Assembly (NCBI GenBank): GCA_012800625.1
Contig: JAAZIY010000296.1
Coordinates: forward strand, 1-5,970
From: Lentisphaerota bacterium
Lineage (GTDB): Bacteria; Verrucomicrobiota; Lentisphaeria; Oligosphaerales; Oligosphaeraceae
Reading direction: 5' to 3'
DNA length: 5,970 nt
Shown here: positions 1-5,916 of the stretch, piece after piece
How positions within the stretch are numbered: the first letter of the stretch is position 1
Layout: every line of letters starts with the position of its first letter
Notes under the pieces: generated by a model
What the model was told of the DNA's origin: nothing
Database searches by the model: none
The model's input: only the letters and a program-made list of their open reading frames with translations
Made by a program: the position numbers and the translations under genes

Positions 1-15
1 ATTTTTATGTTTTAA

Positions 16-43
16 TTGCAATTTGATTTCTGCGGCATATAGT
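16..43 (+). promoter_or_regulatory. candidate sigma70-type promoter for the TRL lipoprotein gene
   Basis: TTGCAA at 16-21 and TATAGT at 38-43 are separated by 16 bases, which fits a housekeeping promoter. The expected start point is near base 50. The same -35 hexamer and spacer length recur in the candidate promoter at 4448-4475. The AT-rich sequence before base 45 supports the call. There is no experimental evidence, and the promoter would sit upstream of a terminator-like hairpin, so it could be spurious if transcription comes from outside the window. Confidence 0.45.
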
Positions 44-49
44 AGTGCT

Positions 50-77
50 CGGCGGGGTTGTCCCGCCGTTTTATTTT
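50..77 (+). terminator. intrinsic-terminator-like hairpin upstream of the TRL gene
   Basis: CGGCGGG (50-56) pairs perfectly with CCCGCCG (62-68) around the 5-base loop GTTGT and is followed by TTTTATTTT (69-77). This is the classical shape of a Rho-independent terminator on the plus strand. It may end a gene lying before the window. Only 13 bases separate its T-run from the Shine-Dalgarno at 91, so a promoter for the next gene hardly fits downstream. Any TRL transcript would then have to pass through or begin at this hairpin, and an attenuator or 5' stem-loop role is possible. Confidence 0.7.
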
Positions 78-102
78 AGTTCAATCAGATAAGGAGCCAA
101 GC

Positions 103-498
103 ATGAAGAAGACTGTTGTTTTACTCGCTATTTTAGCCGCCGTGGTTTTTGTCTCCGGCTGCGCCACCTCGTTGACCGGCTGCGGCTTTGACCATGCCGG
201 CCCGGGGCTGGTCTTCACCGACGTCTACAAGGGCGGCTACATTTCCCCCAAGGCCGACAGCCTGAAAGACGTCACCGTGCTCGGTGCGGTCAGCGGCGTG
301 AGCAAGTCCAGCTCCATACTGGGCTGGATCAGCAGCGGCGACTCGAGCATCTGGGCGGCCAAAAACGATGCTCTGAAGGGGCTTGACGCTGACGACATCA
401 TCAATATCGAGGTGGACACCAAGGTAAAGTCGATCCTAGGGGTGATCAGCGAAGTCGAGCTGCATCTGCGCGGCATAGCGATAAAATATAACAAATAA
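103..498 (+). CDS. TRL-like family outer-membrane lipoprotein
   Basis: This 131-residue protein has a lipoprotein signal peptide: Lys-Lys at 2-3, a hydrophobic core at about 5-17, and the lipobox VSGC with the lipidated Cys at 20. Ala at +2 (no Asp) predicts sorting to the outer membrane. The mature part matches what I know of the TRL-like family (named after a tRNA-associated locus): GPGLVFTDV near 33-41, the core SILGWISSGDSSIWAAKNDA at 71-90, then VDTKVKSILG at 104-113 and a hydrophobic beta-rich end. The biochemical function of the family is unknown. I chose ATG 103 because AAGGAG at 91-96 is well spaced and the signal peptide begins there; an in-frame TTG at 58 lies inside the terminator hairpin and would spoil the signal peptide. 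No tRNA gene is visible nearby. The gene is convergent with rbfA. Confidence 0.85.
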   Translation: MKKTVVLLAILAAVVFVSGCATSLTGCGFDHAGPGLVFTDVYKGGYISPKADSLKDVTVLGAVSGVSKSSSILGWISSGDSSIWAAKNDALKGLDADDIINIEVDTKVKSILGVISEVELHLRGIAIKYNK

Positions 499-506
499 AG
501 CACTGC

Positions 507-539
507 GGCTTATGCGGCGCCGCAGGCGCCGCATAAGCC
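507..539. terminator. perfect 15-bp inverted repeat between convergent genes, possible bidirectional terminator
   Basis: Bases 507-521 are the exact reverse complement of 525-539, with the 3-base loop GCA (522-524). The stem is GC-rich at its tip (GGCGCC) and AT-richer at its base. It lies 8 bases after the TRL stop and 43 bases beyond the rbfA stop on the other strand, where convergent transcripts should end. Neither side has a tight T-run: the plus side continues CTTAGTGTGCC, and the minus side reaches its T-rich stretch about 8 bases later. It is therefore a strong hairpin but not a textbook intrinsic terminator, and a mobile palindromic repeat is an alternative. Confidence 0.6.
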
Positions 540-540
540 C

Positions 541-579
541 TTAGTGTGCCTTTGTGTCTCTTCGTGCGTCTTCGTGTCC
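541..579 (+). repeat. degenerate decamer repeat array, copy 1
   Basis: Four head-to-tail units with a 10-base period are visible: TTAGTGTGCC, TTTGTGTCTC, TTCGTGCGTC and TTCGTGTCC. The first unit is identical to the units of the array at 4521-4592, and both arrays have the same orientation in the window. It starts one base after the 15-bp inverted repeat and ends 3 bases before the rbfA stop codon, so it would lie in the 3' untranslated region of convergent messages. Similar strings occur scattered in intergenic regions of many environmental bacteria, as far as I recall. Its role is unknown. Confidence 0.75.
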
Positions 580-582
580 CAA

Positions 583-954
583 CTATTCATCTTCCTCGGG
601 CAGCTCCAGCTCGGCCAATATTTCCATCACTCTGTCGGCCTTTGCCGGGGTGGGGTCGTATTTGAATCTCAGCACCGGGGTATATTTCAGCACGACTTGT
701 GTGGCCAGCGCCTTTTGCATGGCCACGCGTTGTTTTTGCAGCAGGTGTAGCGCCTTTAGCTGGTTTTCTTCATCATTGCCGCTGCCGCCGTAAACACTGA
801 AAAACACCAGGGCGTCACGCAGATTGGGGCTGACTTTAACATCGGTGATGGTGATGATCAGCTCCGGCATTTCCGGAGTGACATAGACCTTGAGCAGGTC
901 GCCCAGCTCGCGCTGCAAGAGGGCGTTAAGCCTGGTAGTTCTGGATACTGACAT
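583..954 (-). CDS. rbfA: 30S ribosome-binding factor RbfA
   Basis: RbfA binds the 30S subunit during late assembly and helps 16S rRNA maturation and cold adaptation. The protein has 123 residues, the usual size. Family features are the start RTTRLNALLQRELGDLL (5-21), the KH-like core ITITDVKVSPNLRDALVFFSVYG (33-55, split across strands and helix) and TPVLRFKYD at 92-100, matching the usual PELxFxxD end of the domain. The helix-kink-helix segment (about 66-90) lacks an obvious Ala-x-Gly kink, reading LQKQRVAMQKAL instead; this may reflect lineage divergence. The tail LPEEDE is acidic. ATG 954 is preceded by AGGAA (968-964) at good spacing. The gene follows infB by 26 bases and is surely in the same operon. 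The stop is TAG. The usual downstream truB is not present; the operon ends at the convergent TRL gene. Confidence 0.95.
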   Translation of the reverse strand: MSVSRTTRLNALLQRELGDLLKVYVTPEMPELIITITDVKVSPNLRDALVFFSVYGGSGNDEENQLKALHLLQKQRVAMQKALATQVVLKYTPVLRFKYDPTPAKADRVMEILAELELPEEDE

Positions 955-980
955 TTGTATATATTCCTAGGGCAGCGAGC

Positions 981-3005
981 TTACAGCTCGGGCTGCACTT
1001 GAGTGAGGCTGAAGACCTCGATGCGGTCGCCCACCTCGAAGTCCTCAAAATTATCCAGGCGTATGCCGCATTCAAAACCGGAGCGTATCTCGCGCACGTC
1101 TTCCTTGAAATGCTTCAGGGTCTGCACCTGGCCGTGATAGATAAGCTCCTTGTCGCGATAGACCTTGGCCTTGGCATTGATGCGGATAACACCGCTCTGA
1201 ACACGGCAGCCGCAGATGCGCCCGGCCTTGCTGACATTGAAGACCTGCAGTATCTCAGCCTCGCCCAAGGGAGTCTCGTGTATCTCCGGAGCCAGGCGAC
1301 CGCGCATGGCCTCCTTCAACTCGTCAAGAAGCTCATAAATAACCGAGTAAAGGCGAATATCAATGCCTTTCTGTTTCGCCAAACGACTGATGCCAGGCAT
1401 GACGCGAACGTGAAAGCCCAGGATGATGGCCTCGGAGGCCTGCGCCAAAACCACGTCCGACTCGGTGATCTCGCCTACTCCGCCGTGAATGATATTGGCG
1501 CTGACACGGTCGGACTTCAAATTGCCGATGGAATCGCTGAGCGCCTCCAACGAACCGCGCACGTCGGTTTTCAGAATCAAGGCCAGCTCCGGCTTTTCGT
1601 CGCCCTTCTGTTTGCTGAACCAATCGTCGAGATTGTTCAGGCTGACTGAGCGTTCCACTTGCAGACTGGCGGCATGGGCGGCACTCATGGCCTCCTCGGC
1701 CAGGCTGCGCGCCTGCTGCTCATTGGGGCAGCTGCTGATGGGGTCGCCGGCGTCGGGCACGCCGGAAAGCCCCAGGATTTTCACCGGGGTGGAGGGGCCG
1801 GCCTTGGCCAGGCGTTTGCCGTAGGTGTCGATGATGGCCTTGATGCGTCCGTAGGTCTGTCCGCAAAGCAGGCAGTCTCCCACCTTGAGCACGCCGTTGC
1901 GCACCAGGATATTGGCGGTCGGTCCCATGCCGCTTTCCATTTGCGCCTCGATCACCAGGCCTTCAAACGGCGCATTCAGGTCGGCATTCAGCTCGAGCAT
2001 CTCGGCTTCCAGCAAGATACGTTCGAGCAAATCGTCTATGCCCTCGCCGCTCAACGCCGATACCGGGATCACTGCGGTGTCTCCGCCCCAGGGTTCCGGA
2101 TTGATATTGTTCTGCTGCAGCCCCAGCATGACCTTGTCCGGATTGGCTCCAGGCAGGTCCATTTTATTCATGGCCACGATAATGGGCACCTTGGCCGCCC
2201 TGATATGGTTGATGGCCTCGACGGTCTGCGGCATGACGCCCTCGGTGGCGGCCACCACGAGGACGGCTAGGTCGGTGGCATTGGCGCCGCGTGCGCGCAT
2301 GCCGGTGAAGGCGGCGTGTCCCGGCGTGTCCAGAAAAGTGATGCTGTCTTCGCCCACCTGTGCCACGCTGGCGCCCATATGCTGGGTAATGCCGCCGGAC
2401 TCGCCTTTGGTGACCCGGGTGTGGCGGATATAGTCCTGCAAGGAGGTCTTGCCGTGGTCCACATGTCCCATAAAGACCACCACTGGCGGGCGCCCCACCT
2501 TTCTACGCGGACGTCCCTTGCCGGTCTCTGTGTCAGCCTGTACCGGTTTCTCCTGTGGCTTTTCACGGCGTTCGCGCACGAATTTGACCTGGTGGCGTTC
2601 GCAGATTTGCTCGACCAGCTCCACATCGAGCACCTGATTGATGGCCGCGAATATATTCATGGTCATCAGCATGCCGATCAGCTCGTTGGGTTTTTTCTGC
2701 AAGGCCTCGGCCAGGTCGCGCACCGTGATAGGGGTTTTCAGATGCAGCTCCGGCATTTTTGCCGCAGGCGTCTCCTCCTCGGCAACCGCCTCAGGGGTTT
2801 CGTCAATCACCTGCTGGGTTTCCTCTTCCTGCTGCTGTCTTTCAGCGATGATCTGCCGCCGCACCAGGTCGGCGTCCTCGGCGTCTATGGAACTGGAATG
2901 GCTGCGGGCCTCGAAGCCCTCTTTCTCCAAGAGCAGCAACAAATCCTTGTTGTTCATGCCCAATTCCCTGGCCAATTCATATACTCTGATTTTTTCCGGA
3001 GTCAT
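981..3005 (-). CDS. infB: translation initiation factor IF-2
   Basis: IF-2 is the GTPase that brings fMet-tRNA to the 30S complex and promotes 50S joining. The protein has 674 residues, at the short end for the family. An IF2_N module begins KIRVYELARELGM (5-17), a Glu/Gln-rich linker spans 53-82, and a second IF2_N-like module (about 90-140) contains ITVRDLAEALQKKPNELI. A basic stretch (145-173) leads into the G domain, where all motifs are intact: G1 GHVDHGKT (180-187), G2 GGITQHMGA (204-212), G3 DTPGH with the catalytic-type His230, G4 NKMD (280-283) and G5 SAL (316-318). Domain II follows (about 345-435), then domain III (about 455-555) and the C-terminal initiator-tRNA-binding barrel (about 578-668) with GFECGIRLDNFEDFEVGD. 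Leu is replaced by Gln at 190 after G1 (TSLQDYIR). ATG 3005 is the only possible start after an in-frame TGA at 3041-3039; AGGGGA (3017-3012) is the ribosome site. Stop TAA. Confidence 0.98.
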   Translation of the reverse strand: MTPEKIRVYELARELGMNNKDLLLLLEKEGFEARSHSSSIDAEDADLVRRQIIAERQQQEEETQQVIDETPEAVAEEETPAAKMPELHLKTPITVRDLAEALQKKPNELIGMLMTMNIFAAINQVLDVELVEQICERHQVKFVRERREKPQEKPVQADTETGKGRPRRKVGRPPVVVFMGHVDHGKTSLQDYIRHTRVTKGESGGITQHMGASVAQVGEDSITFLDTPGHAAFTGMRARGANATDLAVLVVAATEGVMPQTVEAINHIRAAKVPIIVAMNKMDLPGANPDKVMLGLQQNNINPEPWGGDTAVIPVSALSGEGIDDLLERILLEAEMLELNADLNAPFEGLVIEAQMESGMGPTANILVRNGVLKVGDCLLCGQTYGRIKAIIDTYGKRLAKAGPSTPVKILGLSGVPDAGDPISSCPNEQQARSLAEEAMSAAHAASLQVERSVSLNNLDDWFSKQKGDEKPELALILKTDVRGSLEALSDSIGNLKSDRVSANIIHGGVGEITESDVVLAQASEAIILGFHVRVMPGISRLAKQKGIDIRLYSVIYELLDELKEAMRGRLAPEIHETPLGEAEILQVFNVSKAGRICGCRVQSGVIRINAKAKVYRDKELIYHGQVQTLKHFKEDVREIRSGFECGIRLDNFEDFEVGDRIEVFSLTQVQPEL

Positions 3006-3007
3006 TG

Positions 3008-3121
3008 CTAGTCCCCTTTTTGATTTCGGACATTGCCTTCAGCCAGCCAGGAGCACTTGCCTTCAAGCTTGTCGTGGTATGTTTTTTTGGTCTCGGTGTC
3101 AAAGCCCTTTTTGGCGGGTTT
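3008..3121 (-). other. open 37-codon in-frame extension after the nusA stop
   Basis: Reading on in the nusA frame past the TGA (3124-3122) gives 37 sense codons, from AAA at 3121 to GAC at 3013-3011, then TAG at 3010-3008. The TAG lies only 2 bases before the infB ATG. The would-be peptide is Lys-rich, starting KPAKKGFDTETKKTYHDK and ending NVRNQKGD, and about 60% of its third positions are G or C. It could be a former NusA tail cut off by a recent nonsense change, a readthrough tail, a sequencing error at the TGA, or chance. An open run of this length is not rare by chance, so it is listed as an observation, not as a gene. No bacterial SECIS element is recognisable after the UGA. Confidence 0.35.
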
Positions 3122-4390
3122 TCAGCTATGGGCGTGTTCTTTGGCGGCCCGGACTATATGCTCGGCAAGCTCCTCGCCGATCCCCTCCAGCTCCGCGATG
3201 TCGTCCTGATTGACGGTTACGATCACCTCGAGGCTGTTGAACCCGTTCTGCACCAGGGTTTCGGCCTGCTCGGACTGTATGCCGCAGGCCTCCGCGATTC
3301 TGTTCACCGCCTGCTGATACAAGGTCTCGTAGTCATCCTGCGGGGTTTCCTCCGGCTCGCTCTCGGCCTTGCTGATATCGATCTTCCAGCCCAGCAGCTT
3401 GCTGGCCAGGCGGGCATTCTGTCCCTTGCGCCCTATGGACAGCGAGAGCTGGTCCTCGGCTACTTTGATGCGCAGCGTTTTGTTGGCCTCTTCGACCGTG
3501 ATGCTGGACAGCTTGGCCGGCTTCAGGGCATTTTCAGCAAACTTGCGTATGTCGGCGCTCCAGTCCACGATATCGATTTTTTCGCCATTCAGCTCGCGCA
3601 CTATGGTCTTCACCCGGTTTCCGCGCAGTCCGACGCAGGCTCCCACCGGGTCTATGCGCGCCTCGCTGCTGTGCACCGCGATCTTGCTGCGATAGCCGGC
3701 CTCGCGGGCCACGGCCTTGATCTCCACCAAACCCTCGGATATCTCGTTGACCTCGCGCTCGAAAAGCTTCACGACGAAATCCGGATGGTTGCGCGAGACA
3801 TAGAGGCTGGGGCCGGGGTTGCTGTCGTTGATCTCGACGAGCAAGGCGGTAAGATGATCGCCCTGCTGATACTCCTCGCCGGGGAGCTTGTCCTGGAAGC
3901 GCATGGCGCCCTCGGCCTGTCCGAAATCGATGATGATCTCGTTGCGCTCGATTGGTCGCACCACCCCGTTAAGCAACTGGTTGAGCTGATCCCTGTACAG
4001 CTCGCAAATATTGCGTTTTTCGGCCTGCCTAAGCCCCTGAGAGATCACCTGCCGGGCGGCCTGGGCCGCAATGCGACCGAAGTTTTGCGGGGTTACCTCC
4101 CACTCGATTTCCTCACCCACAGCAGCGGCGGGAAATTTCTGCCGCGCCTTTTCCAGCTCGATCTCGCTGCCAGGGTCCTCAACCTGCTCGACCACGAAAA
4201 GCTTCGCCCAGCAGCGAAACAAGGCGTCCTTTTCGTCAAACTTAACCACTAGCTCCCGGGTCTGGCGTATGGCTTTGCGAGCGGCGGAACGCAGAGACTC
4301 GGCGATCAGCTCGATCAGGGACTCCCTGTCAATCCCCCGTTCATGCTCCAGATAGTCTAAAGCGGCAAGAAGATTGTTTTTGTCACTCAT
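3122..4390 (-). CDS. nusA: transcription elongation/termination factor NusA
   Basis: NusA binds RNA polymerase and nascent RNA, enhances pausing and intrinsic termination, and takes part in antitermination. From ATG 4390 the protein has 422 residues. Domains in order: polymerase-binding N-terminal domain (1 to about 125, with GIDRESLIELIAESLRSAAR at 19-38); S1 domain (about 138-200, GVVRPIERNEIIIDFG); KH1 (about 205-280, VEIKAVAREAGYRSKIAV and the GLRG loop at 254-257); KH2 (about 285-345, LSLSIGRKGQNARLA with GRKG at 320-323). An acidic linker (342-353) leads to one helix-hairpin-helix-like C-terminal module (about 375-418, ELEGIGEELAEHIV). The reading frame stays open upstream to an ATG at 4453, but I reject that start: it would encode the terminator hairpin, whereas ATG 4390 follows GAGG (4400-4397) and begins like known NusA proteins. 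Stop TGA, the only TGA stop among the five genes. The gap to infB is 116 bases. rimP, often upstream, is absent. Confidence 0.97.
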   Translation of the reverse strand: MSDKNNLLAALDYLEHERGIDRESLIELIAESLRSAARKAIRQTRELVVKFDEKDALFRCWAKLFVVEQVEDPGSEIELEKARQKFPAAAVGEEIEWEVTPQNFGRIAAQAARQVISQGLRQAEKRNICELYRDQLNQLLNGVVRPIERNEIIIDFGQAEGAMRFQDKLPGEEYQQGDHLTALLVEINDSNPGPSLYVSRNHPDFVVKLFEREVNEISEGLVEIKAVAREAGYRSKIAVHSSEARIDPVGACVGLRGNRVKTIVRELNGEKIDIVDWSADIRKFAENALKPAKLSSITVEEANKTLRIKVAEDQLSLSIGRKGQNARLASKLLGWKIDISKAESEPEETPQDDYETLYQQAVNRIAEACGIQSEQAETLVQNGFNSLEVIVTVNQDDIAELEGIGEELAEHIVRAAKEHAHS

Positions 4391-4411
4391 ACGGCACCTC
4401 GACATGTCTCG

Positions 4412-4441
4412 AAAAAACAAAAGCGGGTACAATGCCCGCTT
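4412..4441 (-). terminator. terminator-like hairpin in the nusA leader (candidate attenuator)
   Basis: On the minus strand AAGCGGG (4441-4435) pairs perfectly with CCCGCTT (4427-4421) around a 7-base loop, followed by TTGTTTTTT (4420-4412). Counting the two T of the stem, the run is TTTTGTTTTTT. This is a good intrinsic terminator pointing towards nusA. Only 11 bases separate the T-run from the GAGG at 4400, so no promoter fits after it and the nusA transcript must pass it. No minus-strand gene is visible upstream that it could serve. A leader GTACA (4459-4455) could pair with TGTAC (4431-4427) in the loop and right arm, a weak possible antiterminator. Confidence 0.7.
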
Positions 4442-4447
4442 AAGAAG

Positions 4448-4475
4448 TTGCAAATGTACTAAACGATTTTATAAT
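4448..4475 (+). promoter_or_regulatory. candidate promoter for the SEDS gene
   Basis: TTGCAA at 4448-4453 and a perfect TATAAT at 4470-4475 are spaced by 16 bases, the same arrangement as before the TRL gene. A second TATAAT at 4475-4480 is poorly spaced from this -35. The start point would be near 4482, giving a leader of about 130 bases that contains the decamer array. The -10 box overlaps the candidate nusA -10 on the other strand. Confidence 0.6.
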
Positions 4476-4500
4476 ATAATCTTAACCGCATAAAAAACAA
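4473..4500 (-). promoter_or_regulatory. nusA: candidate promoter for the nusA-infB-rbfA operon
   Basis: On the minus strand TTGTTT (4500-4495) is followed after 16 bases by TATATT (4478-4473). The start point would be near 4466, giving a 76-base leader that includes the terminator-like hairpin. The sequence is very AT-rich and other -10 registers (TATTAT, TATAAA) are possible, so the exact boxes are uncertain. A promoter is expected here because nusA is the first gene of its operon and the next gene upstream diverges. Confidence 0.45.
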
Positions 4501-4520
4501 GTGGAAGCGAAAACCGGACT

Positions 4521-4592
4521 TTAGTGTGCCTTAGTGTGCCTTAGTGTGCCTTAGTGTGTCTTCGTGTCCTCCCCCTTAGTGTGACTTAGTGG
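4521..4592 (+). repeat. decamer repeat array, copy 2, in the SEDS gene leader
   Basis: Three perfect TTAGTGTGCC units (4521-4550) are followed by TTAGTGTGTC, TTCGTGTCC, a C-rich spacer, TTAGTGTGAC (4576-4585) and a partial TTAGTGG (4586-4592). The period is 10 bases, close to one helical turn. The array ends 19 bases before the SEDS start codon and shares its unit with the array at 541-579. The units contain no hairpin-forming complement, so a structural RNA role is not evident. Confidence 0.85.
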
Positions 4593-4611
4593 TTTAACCT
4601 CCAGCGCCAGC

Positions 4612-5898
4612 ATGAATACCGCCATTCGCGACAAATTTTCTTTCAGCCAGCTCTTGTTTTGGTTTGCGCTGCTGGCGCTTGCCCTCTTCGGGCTTTTTTA
4701 TATCTACAGCAGCGGCTACATAGGCGACGACTATCCGGTGCGCGCCAACTGGCAGCGGCAGATAGTCTTCCTGCTGCTGGGCGCCGCGCTTTTCCAGCTG
4801 TTCAGCAACTGGGACAACCAAAGCGCATCCTGGAGATACTTTGTTTGGCTGGCTTATGCCGGCAGCCTCTTGGGTCTTGTGGCGGTGCTGTTTTTCGGCA
4901 AGGAGATAGGCGGCGCGCGGCGCTGGCTGCAGCTCGGCCCGCTGATGCTGCAACCCGCCGAACCCGCCAAGATTTTCACCCTGCTGCTGCTCTGTCAGCT
5001 TATGCAGCCTGGTCAGAGGGGCGCCGGCTGGCGACAAGCCGGCCTGGTTTGCGCAGTATTGTTGCTGCCCATGCTTTTGATCCGGCTGGAACCCTCGCTG
5101 GGCAACGCCCTTATGCTGCTGCCCCCCTTTCTTGCCCTGATCTGCGTCAACCACTGTCACAGCCGGCTCTTTGCGCCGCTGCTAACCCTGGCACTGCTTG
5201 TCGCCAGCCTGGCGGTCGGCGCTCTGTTTTGGCTGCGCGCACAAGCGCCCGAAAAAACCTCGCCATTCCGACAGATGCTGGCGCAGCAGGAAGAAAGCGG
5301 CAAAACCGGGCTGCTGCGCCCCTATCACTTGCGACGCCTGGACTCCTATGTCTCCAGCCAGGGCGGCTGGAATGAGCGCCAGTCAATTATGTGCGTGGCC
5401 AGCGGCGGACTTAGCGGCAAGGGTTTCCGCAACGGCACGCTGAAAAGCCTGGGCTATCTGCCGCGCACCGTAGCTCCGACCGACTTTATCTTTTCGGTGA
5501 TCGCCGAAGAAGGCGGATTCCTCTACGGCAGCCTGCCCATACTGCTGCTCTATGCCCTGCTGGTGTCGGTATGCCTGTATTGGGCCGCGAATGCAAACAG
5601 CCGCCTGCACGCCAATATCTGCCTGGCCTTCGCCACCCTTATCCAGGCCCACGTGCTCATTAGCATAGGAATGAGCATACGACTGCTGCCCATCGTCGGA
5701 CTGCCCCTGCCGCTGCTGAGCTACGGAGGCAGCTTCACGCTATGCTTCCTCATGGCAATGGGAAATGTGGCCGCGACCAGAAGCAGCAAAAATGCGCCGG
5801 ATAAAAAAATCCAAGTCAAGCTCGGCAGGATATTCATGCTCAGCCTAGAAAACACAGCTCGTGAAAATCCGCAAAGCCCAGACCCCCTTCAAACTTAG
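4612..5898 (+). CDS. rodA: SEDS-family peptidoglycan glycosyltransferase (RodA/FtsW/SpoVE family)
   Basis: SEDS proteins are multi-pass inner-membrane enzymes that polymerise lipid II into glycan strands together with a class B penicillin-binding protein. This one has 428 residues and about ten hydrophobic segments (for example 13-33, 78-95, 143-157, 186-207, 304-325, 356-370). Family motifs: GGARRWLQLGP (100-110), QPAEPAK (114-120, usually QPSE-AK), EPSLGNA (160-166, usually PDLGTA), LRPYHLRRLDSY (235-246), GGLSGKGFRNG (265-275), PTDFIFSVIAEEGGF (289-303, with Asp291 at what I take to be the conserved catalytic position) and GLPLPLLSYGGS (363-374). The text LPRTVAP before TDF is about two residues longer than the usual LPE-H form. 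RodA is favoured over FtsW, but this is uncertain and no PBP2 or mre gene is in view. ATG 4612 is the first possible start after an in-frame TGA at 4582; no Shine-Dalgarno is visible. Stop TAG. Confidence 0.92.
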   Translation: MNTAIRDKFSFSQLLFWFALLALALFGLFYIYSSGYIGDDYPVRANWQRQIVFLLLGAALFQLFSNWDNQSASWRYFVWLAYAGSLLGLVAVLFFGKEIGGARRWLQLGPLMLQPAEPAKIFTLLLLCQLMQPGQRGAGWRQAGLVCAVLLLPMLLIRLEPSLGNALMLLPPFLALICVNHCHSRLFAPLLTLALLVASLAVGALFWLRAQAPEKTSPFRQMLAQQEESGKTGLLRPYHLRRLDSYVSSQGGWNERQSIMCVASGGLSGKGFRNGTLKSLGYLPRTVAPTDFIFSVIAEEGGFLYGSLPILLLYALLVSVCLYWAANANSRLHANICLAFATLIQAHVLISIGMSIRLLPIVGLPLPLLSYGGSFTLCFLMAMGNVAATRSSKNAPDKKIQVKLGRIFMLSLENTARENPQSPDPLQT

Positions 5899-5916
5899 GA
5901 ATTATGAAAAATTAAA

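Noticed and set aside
999..3011. Run of plus-strand open frames opposite infB (216, 203 and 231 codons, all in one frame)
   Set aside because: All share one antisense frame of the IF-2 gene and reflect its base composition. None has a family motif or a regulatory context.
2979..3033. 18-codon minus-strand ORF starting at ATG 3033 between nusA and infB
   Set aside because: It is very short, overlaps the start of infB out of frame, and has no clear ribosome site or recognisable product.
3074..3102. TTGACA on the minus strand (3102-3097) as an internal infB promoter
   Set aside because: The -35 is perfect, but at 17 bases spacing the -10 is only TACCAC, and infB is expected to be transcribed from the nusA promoter.
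3086..3124. Selenocysteine recoding of the nusA UGA
   Set aside because: The bases after the UGA form only a weak bulged hairpin (AAACCC with GGGCTTT) without a recognisable SECIS, and NusA is not a known selenoprotein.
3005..4252. 415-codon open frame on the plus strand opposite nusA
   Set aside because: It is a mirror frame of a confidently identified gene, caused by codon bias. Its translation has no recognisable domain and no ribosome site suited to it.
4521..4592. CRISPR array
   Set aside because: The units are contiguous 10-base repeats with no spacers, and no cas gene is present.
4594..5160. 188-codon minus-strand open frame opposite the SEDS gene
   Set aside because: It is Gln- and Gly-rich low-complexity translation antisense to a clear membrane protein, with no independent support.
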